Assembly: GCA_002499195.1 (NCBI GenBank)
Contig: DAKS01000057.1
Coordinates: 15,994 to 53,141, forward strand
DNA: 37,148 nucleotides
Source: Euryarchaeota archaeon UBA443
GTDB lineage: Archaea > Thermoplasmatota > Poseidoniia > Poseidoniales > Poseidoniaceae
Direction: 5' to 3'
Part shown: piece after piece, positions 16,480 to 24,124 of the stretch
How positions within the stretch are numbered: the first letter of the stretch is position 1
How the letters are laid out: every line of letters begins with the position of its first letter
The notes under the pieces: generated by a model
Database searches by the model: none
What the model saw: the letters and a program-made list of their open reading frames with translations, nothing else
What the model was told of the DNA's origin: nothing
Made by a program: the position numbers and the translations under genes

Positions 16480-17463
16480 TCAAGAATATCGGTTGTGGAC
16501 ATTTTCAGCAACTTGCATGAGCAAGGATTTTGCCATCGATGTTGGGAATTTATCCAGTTCATGGATGGCTCGCTCAAGGTGAGTAAGCATCAATGATTCC
16601 GCGTATGCAATGGAATCTGAGGTTTCCAGCAAACCCATCAATTCATCCCAAAGACCGTCGTTGAAGTTGTTCAGGATATCGGCTAGATGACGTCGTCGTT
16701 CACCATGAAGAAGGGTTAGAGCATGAATCAAAGGCAACGTCATCTTCCCTTCGATAACGTCTTTTCCTCTCGGTTTACCCATTCGTTCATCACCATGAAG
16801 GTCAAGAAGATCGTCCTTGAGTTGGAACGCAATACCTAGTTCCATTCCGAATCTTCCAAGCGCTTGTATCTGTTCAGTTGACGCACCTGCAACTATACCT
16901 GCACTTTCACAAGCGGCTGCAAACGGACCTGCTGTTTTTCCTTTAACGATCTGAAGATAATCTTCTGGAGAGGTGGACAAATCAAGAATATGATCAAGTT
17001 GTTTAAACTCAGAGATGGCGATGTTTGCACAAGAATCTCGAATCAAATCGATGCACTCTTTACTGTATCGGCCGCTTAGGCCATAACCGTGAACAAAGAG
17101 CCAATCTCCTGCAATAATGGCTTTTGGTTGACCTATTCGCTCATGTAATGTTGTTACACCTCTGCGAAGTTTCGCAGCATCGTTGATATCATCGTGAATA
17201 AGTGTAGCCGTGTGAATCAATTCAGAGGCTAGGGCAAGATCCATGATTTCGTCCAGATCCTTTCCCCCAGCAATTTCGTAGCAGAATATTCCGAGCAAAG
17301 GCCGGAGTCTTTTTCCACCCGACAACAAAATCTCACCTGAGATTTGAGCCACTTCGCCAGCTCCGTTGTCAATTTCACGCTGAATGAGTGACTCAAGCGC
17401 TAAGTTGACTTTCTCTCGAAGACCTTCGAGGCGAAGAAGTTGCGCTTCAGGAATTGCTTGCAC
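16480..17463 (-). CDS. Polyprenyl (probably geranylgeranyl) diphosphate synthase
   Basis: This 327-residue all-helical trans-prenyltransferase condenses isopentenyl diphosphate with allylic diphosphates to supply lipid chains. The first Asp-rich motif is LIHDDINDAAKLRRG (Asp91, Asp92 and Asp95) and the second is FQLKDDLLD; GGKRLRP near residue 49 is the substrate-binding lysine-arginine motif. The start is a GTG at 17463 with no ribosome binding site. A CATTAAG box centred 28 bases upstream fits a leaderless message. It is followed directly by the geranylgeranyl reductase, so a C20 chain destined for archaeal ether lipids is the likely product, although chain length cannot be read safely from the sequence. 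Confidence 0.92.
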   Translation of the reverse strand: MQAIPEAQLLRLEGLREKVNLALESLIQREIDNGAGEVAQISGEILLSGGKRLRPLLGIFCYEIAGGKDLDEIMDLALASELIHTATLIHDDINDAAKLRRGVTTLHERIGQPKAIIAGDWLFVHGYGLSGRYSKECIDLIRDSCANIAISEFKQLDHILDLSTSPEDYLQIVKGKTAGPFAAACESAGIVAGASTEQIQALGRFGMELGIAFQLKDDLLDLHGDERMGKPRGKDVIEGKMTLPLIHALTLLHGERRRHLADILNNFNDGLWDELMGLLETSDSIAYAESLMLTHLERAIHELDKFPTSMAKSLLMQVAENVHNRYS

Positions 17464-17482
17464 AGTACAGTCTACGGGGGTT

Positions 17483-17497
17483 CCCTTCTTAATGAGT
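17483..17497 (-). promoter_or_regulatory. Promoter of the prenyl synthase-reductase operon
   Basis: The minus strand reads actCATTAAGaaggg, with the A/T core centred about 28 bases before the GTG start at 17463. That is the distance expected for a TATA box driving a leaderless mRNA, and the GTG lacks a ribosome binding site. Confidence 0.35.
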
Positions 17498-17544
17498 GGT
17501 CTACGCCCATAGACTGCTGAGGGCCCCTTAGCCGAGGTGAGAAG

Positions 17545-18627
17545 ATGGACAGTGAGCGTTTAGTGTTCCTTTCGACATCATCTCACGGTGACGGTGTACG
17601 ACAACAAGTCGAGAGAGTCTTAGAGCAACGCAGTAAGACGTTTGATGCCGTCTTACGTCAAACCCCGGCCATTGAGGATGCAATCGCCCTACTCGCAGAT
17701 GGTGTTGGTGATTTGGTGGCCATGAGCCCTCAGAACTGGATCGATCATCAAAATGATGACATCGCCATCATGGGATTACTCTCGCGCCGAGAACCCACTT
17801 GGGTCCTGGTAAGCGATGATAAGCCAGAGTATCTGGTTAAGAACGCCCGAATCGTTTGTCACCATCCACTTTTACAACGGCAAATGCATCGTTTACGTCA
17901 GGATTTGGATCTTTTGATGAAAGATGAGGTTGAACTAGGTGAATCTGAATTTGATTCTCGTGAGGAAATTGAACAACTCGAAGCACTAAGGACGGAAGGA
18001 ACCATCGATGGTTACGTGGTTAAACGCTCGCAATACAATCTGCTTTCGAGTAAAACTCGGCGACACACACTTGGCTTGCACAAAGGATCTCCAGAACGTT
18101 CTCATTTCGTCCCACCTCCATTGAATGGTTTTACACTTCTTGTTGGACGCATTGGTTTTCCGAAGCATAAGATTGAGCATATTATCGATCCGTCGGCAGA
18201 ATTTGCTTATCGAATTGAATCTGCACTGCTTGAGAGTATACCTAGCGATCTAGTTGAATTAACAGGAATTCATGTTGAACAACGAGGAGTAGGTACAATT
18301 CTACGTGAGGCGAAAAGGAATAATGATGATTGGACCATGACTGCAATGATTAATCCTGAAAAGAAGGTACGAGATTCTAGTACTCGTGTTGAAATGAGAA
18401 TTGAGACACTGAGTGTTGATGGGAAAGTTAGCGCTTGTGCTGAGCAGATCGGTCCAATCGAAAAGCATCGTGTTGCTATGATCAATCTACTTCAAGAATG
18501 GGGCAGTATGTTGACAACGCTAACATCTGAGCATGCGGCTACAAATCGCAGAGTGTGGAATATGCCCGATGAGTTCCATGAGGAACGACCTGCAATGATG
18601 CATCTTCATTCCGATGAATCAGAATAA
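17545..18627 (+). CDS. Degenerate hydroxymethylbilane synthase (HemC)-like protein
   Basis: This 360-residue protein follows the order of porphobilinogen deaminase segments but lacks its catalytic ones. LLADGVGDLVAMSPQNW sits where HemC has its Asp-containing HSLKD loop, NARIVCHHPLLQRQMHRLRQDL matches the arginine helix region, and GTIDGYVVKRSQYNLL matches the domain-2 LDAIVLAAAGL strand. The Lys-Asp of HSLKD is replaced, and the region that should carry the cofactor-binding Gly-Gly-Cys reads ELTGIHVEQRGVG without cysteine. A periplasmic-binding-protein-like fold with a new ligand or a structural role is therefore more likely than tetrapyrrole synthesis. The ATG has a good GAGGTGA site. No other heme gene is nearby. 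The assignment rests on pattern resemblance only. Confidence 0.5.
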   Translation: MDSERLVFLSTSSHGDGVRQQVERVLEQRSKTFDAVLRQTPAIEDAIALLADGVGDLVAMSPQNWIDHQNDDIAIMGLLSRREPTWVLVSDDKPEYLVKNARIVCHHPLLQRQMHRLRQDLDLLMKDEVELGESEFDSREEIEQLEALRTEGTIDGYVVKRSQYNLLSSKTRRHTLGLHKGSPERSHFVPPPLNGFTLLVGRIGFPKHKIEHIIDPSAEFAYRIESALLESIPSDLVELTGIHVEQRGVGTILREAKRNNDDWTMTAMINPEKKVRDSSTRVEMRIETLSVDGKVSACAEQIGPIEKHRVAMINLLQEWGSMLTTLTSEHAATNRRVWNMPDEFHEERPAMMHLHSDESE

Positions 18628-19223
18628 CCGAGTTGACGTCGGGCTTCCTCAAGGGCTTCTTCGCTTCGGTTTTCACCAACCAAGACTATTTCAAATCCAT
18701 TTTCAGTGAGATATTTTTCCAATTCGATGAGAGCAACATCTGGATTCGGATCACACATATTTGCAATGATTTCATCGATTTCTCTCCCCGTTGCTTCCCA
18801 TCCGCCAGCAGCCTTCTGCAATTCTATTGCAAAACGTTCAACAATTTCAACTGCAGAACGACTCGGAGTTTGTGCTTCTCTCAATGATTTTGCAACCGTT
18901 TCGTGTTGTTCGCGAAGTAGTTGAATTTCGGTAAGTGTTGATCTTAGGATCTCACGAAACTCCTCGATATTGTTATTCTTTGAATATTTACGATGCGCCT
19001 TTTCCAATTTACTGCTGATTGAAGATGCGCCCGCTGCAATAGCTTCCTTGGCTTTGACCGCCTGAATAATTGCTTCACTTGCAAGTTGAATCCGTTGACT
19101 CAAGGTATCGTTGAATCTACGAGTTTCATCTGCTATATCTCGGCGGACAATTTCACGGAGCGTATTGCCCAATTCATTGGCTTCTTTGAGCATGCTTCGT
19201 GCGGTTTTTTCAGCGGTTGCCAT
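18606..19223 (-). CDS. All-helical coiled-coil protein of unknown function
   Basis: This 205-residue protein is almost entirely helical, with no TM segment or cysteine cluster. Long amphipathic helices cover about residues 1-65 and 70-115, followed by a helix with EIVERFAIELQKAAGG. A small C-terminal part (EKYLTENGFEIVLVGENRSEEALEEARRQLGY) ends in acidic residues. The N-terminal half is relatively basic and the tail acidic. That overall layout is shared by ESCRT-III/Snf7-like proteins, but I see no family-specific motif, and many unrelated coiled-coil proteins look similar. The gene converges with the HemC-like gene and overlaps it by 22 bases. Function not assigned. Confidence 0.55.
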   Translation of the reverse strand: MATAEKTARSMLKEANELGNTLREIVRRDIADETRRFNDTLSQRIQLASEAIIQAVKAKEAIAAGASSISSKLEKAHRKYSKNNNIEEFREILRSTLTEIQLLREQHETVAKSLREAQTPSRSAVEIVERFAIELQKAAGGWEATGREIDEIIANMCDPNPDVALIELEKYLTENGFEIVLVGENRSEEALEEARRQLGYSDSSE

Positions 19224-19347
19224 TCATTCACCATAGGGTTCTGAATGTCGAACGTGTTTCAAGGTTTAGCCTAATTCAAGCCAAATGGAGGTTATCTCGC
19301 ATTGAAAATTCGGACCAGAAATCGGCTTATTGATGCTGATTGGACGG

Positions 19348-19361
19348 CGAAACCACATATA
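19348..19361 (+). promoter_or_regulatory. BRE/TATA-like promoter of the SAP-repeat gene
   Basis: CGAAA at 19348-19352 followed by a CATATA core at 19356-19361 looks like an archaeal BRE and TATA box. Initiation about 25 bases downstream would fall just before the AGGTGA site and the ATG at 19394, which supports that start over in-frame codons further upstream. Confidence 0.4.
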
Positions 19362-19393
19362 CTGTAAGGAAACAACGATGCATAGGTGAAGTG

Positions 19394-21148
19394 ATGAGTA
19401 ATCGTTCGAGTCTCTTGTCTGAACTCTATCAGGCGCGTCTTGAGGACCTCAAAGAGATAGCATCAGCCTATGGGCTTGCGAAAAATGGATCTGTTGAGTA
19501 TCTTCGTGCCCAATTGATTCGTGACCTCATATTACCCGAATGGGATTTGACATTGGATGGCTTGAATAATATCTTGAACAGCGATCTTGGAAGTCTTCTT
19601 GGCGTCTTTGGAATCAAGAAGACGGGATCACTGCGAACACGCCGCCAGCGCCTTTATCTACACCTGAATCACGATCCCAAACAACTCAAAGAAGAAAAGC
19701 TTGACAAAATGACGAAAGAGGAATTACATGCATTGTGTAAAGCATTGGAACTACCTCGTTCGGGTAACCGCCAAACACTTTTGATACGTGTCGCTGGAGT
19801 CCTTTCCGCACAACATAAGAACTGGGGAACGATCAAGCGTTCTCTCAAACGTGGCGGCGGCTCGGTTGAGATACCTATGCCAGAAGACTCCGATGAGGAA
19901 CAAACTTCCCAATCACAATCTATTGAGAAAAAGGTGGAGACATTTGTCAGTGATCACCCTGAAGGATGGACGTTCGAAGAAGAATCTGAATTGATTGAAA
20001 CAATGGAAGAGGAAGGTCTCGACACTTCTCTTTCCGATGTAGCATCTTCTATAGAAGAAAGCCTAACTTCGCATGTGATGGATGTTGAGCAACCAGTTCC
20101 TCCAATGCTGCAAGAACTTTCATCCGAAGAACCAACCCTTGAGGAAGAGGCTGCATTATTGGAAATATCTTCACGCAGAGCAGAGGTTGAAGCAGCAGCC
20201 AGAGATTATCTCTTGGTCGGAAGTACAACCGATTTGGATGACATGAATTCCTTCATATCAAGCCTATCAAATCATGGATTTTCAGTTGAATTGGCAAGGG
20301 TTCAAGATGCGATTAGAACAATTATCATGGAGACTGCATATCGCTCAGAACAGGAAAAAAATGCGCTATCGAGCAAACCGGGGTCATGGTCCGAACGAGA
20401 AGCCATCCGGTTGTTTGAACAGATGCGGCCACAATTGCGTGAGAGAATTCCTGAAATTGTTGCAGGACGTAGAGAGAACCTAGTACAAGCGCGTATGGAA
20501 TTTGAGGAAGAAGCGAGAAGTCTTGGTTTAGATTTGAGAAGTCCAGCCGTTTCGGGACGCTTGCATGCCTTGTTTGATCTTCATCTTGAAATTAGTGAGG
20601 CCGAGGAATTACAAGATCCTTCAGCTGCTCGAAGAAATCGTATGCTTCGAATTCTCTACCACGGTGCAGTCCACCTTCCTGATGAAGTACGAAGGACTAT
20701 TGAACGTCTTGAGAGAAATTTACCTTCCTTTGAATCGCTTGTTGAAACAGTACTTGAATCGAGCGAAGGAGATTTCTCAGAAGCACAACAGGGTCTAATC
20801 ATTCGATTCCTTGAATCAAAGGGATATCTTGTCAATACGTCAGAATTACGTCCTCGAGTATTAGCTTGTGCTGGAATCGTTGGAACCGAACTTGGATATT
20901 TGACTCCAAGCCAAATTCCACGTCTAGCACCAGGGATTCTTGTAAGTGATGAGCAGGTAGATGCTATTGTTGCAGAACTCAAAGCACTTGCTGCAACATT
21001 CAAGCCTCAAGAAGCTGAAGAGGAAGAACCTGAAATGCAGGTTGCAGAATCTGTTGCAGATGCTTCTGACCGTGTTGGCGGTGTTAGAGGACAAATCGAC
21101 CGAGTCGATTCTCTATTGTCACGTCTTAGATTGCAAGATGATCAGTGA
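19394..21148 (+). CDS. Protein with three SAP-like N-terminal repeats and a long helical C-terminal region
   Basis: This 584-residue protein has an N-terminal third with three similar helix-turn-helix units: RLEDLKEIASAYGLAKNG, LGSLLGVFGIKKTGSLRTRR and TKEELHALCKALELPRSG. Each has the Leu-X2-Leu, Gly-Leu/Ile and basic-helix pattern of SAP DNA-binding motifs. A basic patch (GTIKRSLKRGGGS) and an acidic Ser/Glu-rich linker follow. The rest is helical and contains repeated FES/FLES-type segments and EEEA-rich stretches, without recognisable enzyme motifs. The start is set by AGGTGA four bases before the ATG and by a promoter box upstream. It converges with the TadA ATPase gene, overlapping by seven bases. 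A nucleoid or DNA-organising role is a reasonable inference, not a demonstrated one. Confidence 0.6.
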   Translation: MSNRSSLLSELYQARLEDLKEIASAYGLAKNGSVEYLRAQLIRDLILPEWDLTLDGLNNILNSDLGSLLGVFGIKKTGSLRTRRQRLYLHLNHDPKQLKEEKLDKMTKEELHALCKALELPRSGNRQTLLIRVAGVLSAQHKNWGTIKRSLKRGGGSVEIPMPEDSDEEQTSQSQSIEKKVETFVSDHPEGWTFEEESELIETMEEEGLDTSLSDVASSIEESLTSHVMDVEQPVPPMLQELSSEEPTLEEEAALLEISSRRAEVEAAARDYLLVGSTTDLDDMNSFISSLSNHGFSVELARVQDAIRTIIMETAYRSEQEKNALSSKPGSWSEREAIRLFEQMRPQLRERIPEIVAGRRENLVQARMEFEEEARSLGLDLRSPAVSGRLHALFDLHLEISEAEELQDPSAARRNRMLRILYHGAVHLPDEVRRTIERLERNLPSFESLVETVLESSEGDFSEAQQGLIIRFLESKGYLVNTSELRPRVLACAGIVGTELGYLTPSQIPRLAPGILVSDEQVDAIVAELKALAATFKPQEAEEEEPEMQVAESVADASDRVGGVRGQIDRVDSLLSRLRLQDDQ

Positions 21149-22386
21149 TTATTCTGAGCATAGAAGTTCTGAATGACCGTTGTTACTGATTGGATGTCAG
21201 TAATGTCTCGTGCGATCAAATCTTCGATAATTTGTTGGCGTTGATGGACATGCTTCTCAAAGATGTCTGGAGATACGCCAGCAGCACGACAAATAACTTC
21301 ACGGAGATTGGAAGGGATTCCAGTTTCTTCGATTTGGTCGGTTGATGCATTGTATTTCCAAATAGTATTCAATCGAGGCTTGGATCCCTCCATACCTGCA
21401 ATCTCGGCCACTTCTGTAATCTTACGGGCAGTTTTTCCATTGACGTGAAGTCTTGCTTGGATAATGATGAGATCAAGACCCGTGAGCATAATCGGTGGAA
21501 CATTCATTGGTGGATTGATCATTCTTGTGACAGTTTCTTGAGCAGTATTTGCGTGAAGGCTACCAAAGGAACCATCGTGGCCTGTATTCATTGCAGTCAG
21601 TAATGTTGCAGCCTCAGGTCCGCGAACTTCTCCCACAATGATACGATCAGGACGCATACGTAGGCTTGACTTTAGGCAATCGTTCATATCGACTTCAGGA
21701 GTTCCATCAGGACGCTCACGTCTTGTTTCCATTCGTAACCAGTGATCATGGTAAACTTGCAATTCAGCAGTATCTTCAACCGTTAGGAGACGACGATCCC
21801 AAGGAATGTACATGCCGAGACAGTTGAGAGTTGTGGTCTTACCAGAACCCGTCCCTCCTGCAATAACGAAGTTTGCTGGCCGACTGTCAAGTCCTTCAAT
21901 CCACACCCACATCATTGCTGCAAGACGGGAATTGACCGTACCGAATTTGACCAAATCTATCATTGTTAGTGGATCCTCCTTAAACTTACGAATGGTAAGT
22001 GTTGGTCCATCTGGTGAAACAGGTGGGATCGTTCCGTTAACACGTGATCCATCAGGGAGACGTCCGTCAAAGATGGGAACCATTCCAGGCCCATCTCCGA
22101 GTGGAACATTGGTAAATGCTGCAATATTTTTAGCGATTTGAAGACCTGCTTCATCGTTAATCCAAACATTTGTACGGCACATTCCGTGCTTTCTATGCGC
22201 AACTTTGACGCACTGTGTTCCACCATTATACATGACTTCTTCCAGATTATCGTCTTCGAATAAAACAGCAAGATCGCCATGTGGGTTTGGAGCCACGTTA
22301 CCTTCGACATGATAAATCGGTGAAGGATGATTTGATTCAGTGTAAATGGTTACATTTCCATATTGTTCAATAATTTGTTCAGACAT
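21142..22386 (-). CDS. tadA: Type II/IV secretion system ATPase (TadA/CpaF-like)
   Basis: This 414-residue hexameric motor ATPase should power assembly of a type IV filament or DNA/protein transport across the membrane. It has Walker A GGTGSGKT (177-184), an Asp box (TVEDTAELQV), Walker B MRPDRIIVGEVRG and the His box region GSLHANTAQETVTRM. The N-terminal 170 residues include the GxxxDGR..GSRVNGTIPP segment of CpaF/FlaI relatives. A GGAGGT site lies six bases before the ATG. It is the last gene of a tight run: only three bases separate it from a T2SSF membrane subunit, preceded by another such subunit, a small unknown protein and two RPA genes. It is closer to TadA/CpaF and archaeal pilus ATPases than to a type IV coupling protein. 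Confidence 0.93.
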   Translation of the reverse strand: MSEQIIEQYGNVTIYTESNHPSPIYHVEGNVAPNPHGDLAVLFEDDNLEEVMYNGGTQCVKVAHRKHGMCRTNVWINDEAGLQIAKNIAAFTNVPLGDGPGMVPIFDGRLPDGSRVNGTIPPVSPDGPTLTIRKFKEDPLTMIDLVKFGTVNSRLAAMMWVWIEGLDSRPANFVIAGGTGSGKTTTLNCLGMYIPWDRRLLTVEDTAELQVYHDHWLRMETRRERPDGTPEVDMNDCLKSSLRMRPDRIIVGEVRGPEAATLLTAMNTGHDGSFGSLHANTAQETVTRMINPPMNVPPIMLTGLDLIIIQARLHVNGKTARKITEVAEIAGMEGSKPRLNTIWKYNASTDQIEETGIPSNLREVICRAAGVSPDIFEKHVHQRQQIIEDLIARDITDIQSVTTVIQNFYAQNNH

Positions 22387-22389
22387 GTT

Positions 22390-23121
22390 TCAACCTCCGA
22401 TAAGTTTGGTAGCACCCAAGAAAATAAACATCGACATTGCCATCCAACCCGGTACAAACCACATCGTGTCCCGCATACGGCCAAGCATACGTCCCGAGAC
22501 AGCAACACCAACAGCACTCGCAATTGCGAAGAATAAACTGAATGTTGAGAGGAAACCTTCGATTTGGAAACCTGATGAGGCTGGAGTAAAGAGTCCAACA
22601 AGGAATCCAATCAAGCCCGGCAAACCGATGCAGACGAATAAGATGATGAGGATGCCTCGTCCTTGAAGTTCAGACTCCCTCTTGTTCATAAGATCGTTAA
22701 GGCGTTCATAGTCCATCGAGAGATTCATCAATATCTCTTGCAGTGGAGCATTTTGTTCAATTGCAGTTTCTAGTAAATGCATCACTCTTTGAACCTGAGA
22801 TGAACGTGTTTTTGTTGCAAAACTTGAGAGTGCAGCATCGAATGAACTCGAGTGGCTTTCTTTGAGAGTTTCTTCAAGAAGTGGACCAAGTGGAGCAGGT
22901 GCTGTTTTTGCTTGATGTTGCATAGCTTCCTGTATACCAAGTCCTGCTCCGACTTCGTCGGACAAGCCTTCGAGGAATGAAGGGAGTGCGTTTTCGATTT
23001 TGCGTCGTCGAATACGTTCTCGGATTGGTGGAATTCCGCCTCCAATCATACCAAGTCCAAGAACGCCAAGCATCAGCATCATCGGTTGATTGCTAAAGGA
23101 TTCAAGGAAACGGAATAGCAT
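22390..23121 (-). CDS. T2SSF-domain membrane platform protein, second of a pair (TadB/TadC-like)
   Basis: This 243-residue inner-membrane platform subunit of a Tad/type IV filament machine has an N-terminal TM helix (MMLMLGVLGLGMIGGG). A cytoplasmic helical T2SSF domain follows, with LPSFLEGLSDEVGAGLGIQEAM and a later TAIEQNAPLQEILMNLS. Two C-terminal TM segments come next (ILIILFVCIGLPGLIGFLVGLF, and a last one near MSMFIFLGATKL). I chose the ATG at 23121, four bases after the preceding stop codon. An upstream in-frame start would overlap the neighbour and add an unlikely polar extension. It pairs with the next T2SSF gene upstream, as TadB pairs with TadC, and should contact the ATPase encoded just downstream. 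Confidence 0.85.
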   Translation of the reverse strand: MLFRFLESFSNQPMMLMLGVLGLGMIGGGIPPIRERIRRRKIENALPSFLEGLSDEVGAGLGIQEAMQHQAKTAPAPLGPLLEETLKESHSSSFDAALSSFATKTRSSQVQRVMHLLETAIEQNAPLQEILMNLSMDYERLNDLMNKRESELQGRGILIILFVCIGLPGLIGFLVGLFTPASSGFQIEGFLSTFSLFFAIASAVGVAVSGRMLGRMRDTMWFVPGWMAMSMFIFLGATKLIGG

Positions 23122-23125
23122 AATA

Positions 23126-23701
23126 TCACAATCCAGGATCCTTCGTATGGGTTTTGATACCAATCATAATCATTGCAAAGAGTGTAAAGAAGAGGCCAAT
23201 GTTGACGACAACATCGATAGTTGATTGTTCAGGCATGCTGAAGAATGAACCCATGTCTCCAACCAATTGTGGGAATAGTCCGAGAACTGCGAGAATAATT
23301 GGGCCGATCATACCTATGGATAGAAGTGATTCCGGAACGCCACTCAAATCTTCAATGTATTTTTTCACATCTTCAGTACGTTCTTCTTCCATTCGAGATC
23401 CTTGCTTTTTGAGTGTCTCGATGATGTCGGTATTTTGTGTGATGTTCATGTGCATAATGTTGAGTAAGCGGCGATAACCTTCAGTCTCAACCTTTCCCAT
23501 GAGGGATTTGATTTCTTTTGCAAGAGGCCGTCCACCCTTGCGAACCTTGGCCATCATATCATTGAAATCCTCTGAAATAATCCCGTATCCACCTTGTGAA
23601 ATACTATGAACGGTTGCTTCCAAACCAATTCCTGATGACATGAGAACGTCCATTGCACGAATAACGTAGAGAACTTCACGCTTTTCGTCAAGTTTTCTCA
23701 T
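23126..23701 (-). CDS. T2SSF-domain membrane platform protein, first of a pair (TadB/TadC-like)
   Basis: This 191-residue protein begins MRKLDEKREVLYVIRAMDVL. A T2SSF-like helical domain follows (SSGIGLEATVHSISQGGYG, DFNDMMAKVRKGGRPLAKEI, and EGYRRLLNIMHMNI with Glu/Arg-rich helices). Two C-terminal TM helices come next, GMIGPIILAVLGLFPQLVG and VVNIGLFFTLFAMIMIGIK. The start at 23701 is supported by GAGGTGG seven bases upstream; an in-frame TTG at 23716 would overlap the preceding stop. It lies 11 bases after the small unknown gene and four before its partner. The short length shows that the platform here is split into two proteins, unlike the single large FlaJ-type subunit of archaella. Confidence 0.83.
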   Translation of the reverse strand: MRKLDEKREVLYVIRAMDVLMSSGIGLEATVHSISQGGYGIISEDFNDMMAKVRKGGRPLAKEIKSLMGKVETEGYRRLLNIMHMNITQNTDIIETLKKQGSRMEEERTEDVKKYIEDLSGVPESLLSIGMIGPIILAVLGLFPQLVGDMGSFFSMPEQSTIDVVVNIGLFFTLFAMIMIGIKTHTKDPGL

Positions 23702-23712
23702 GCTTGTCCACC

Positions 23713-24066
23713 TCAAATGACATCTTCAATGAGCTCGAAGACAAACTTCTCTGTTGATCCCTCATATTCGAGGGTTGCAAAAATGACCTTGACATCACGT
23801 TCTTCAAATGGGTCGTGAATGAACGGTTGTCCAGTACGGAACATCTTCAAAATCTTCTTGTAATCATCAACTGACAAAATGCCGCGTACTGTGTAAATGG
23901 TTGATTCAGCGCCTTCATCGTGAAGATTATCGCCTTCTCCGCCGCGAATAATTGTTCTTGTTAATCGTCGCGCAATTTTGACATCAATGTCCGCATTTGG
24001 TATACGAACCCAATCTGCTGACCCCGTTCCAGTTGCCGGTCGAATGAAGAAATCCATGCCTGCCAT
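23713..24066 (-). CDS. Small conserved-looking protein of unknown function between RPA and Tad genes
   Basis: I do not recognise this protein. With the ATG at 24066 (AGGGGT four bases upstream) it has 117 residues; longer in-frame starts up to 24177 would run into the preceding gene. It is soluble, mixed and strand-rich: MDFFIRPATGTGSADWVRIP, a basic helix (VKIARRLTRTIIRGG), then YTVRGILSVDDYKKILKMF, TGQPFIHDPFEERDVKVIF and a final acidic strand ending in FELIEDVI. The succession of a strand, a short helix, a G-X-P-F turn and strands is reminiscent of small phage-tail baseplate or distal-tail modules, but that is only an impression. Its place between the RPA genes and the membrane platform suggests it links the two halves of the operon. 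Confidence 0.6.
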   Translation of the reverse strand: MAGMDFFIRPATGTGSADWVRIPNADIDVKIARRLTRTIIRGGEGDNLHDEGAESTIYTVRGILSVDDYKKILKMFRTGQPFIHDPFEERDVKVIFATLEYEGSTEKFVFELIEDVI

Positions 24067-24124
24067 ATTGACCCCTAATTGCTTGAGGGCGGGGGCAAGA
24101 TTTGAATGTAATGGAACAATTCGT

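Noticed and set aside
17545..18627. Calling this gene a functional hemC
   Set aside because: The catalytic Lys-Asp loop and the cofactor cysteine are not visible, and no tetrapyrrole pathway gene is nearby.
19340..19393. Longer start of the SAP-repeat protein
   Set aside because: It would begin upstream of the likely promoter box; AGGTGA before the ATG at 19394 and the SAP-like start favour the shorter form.
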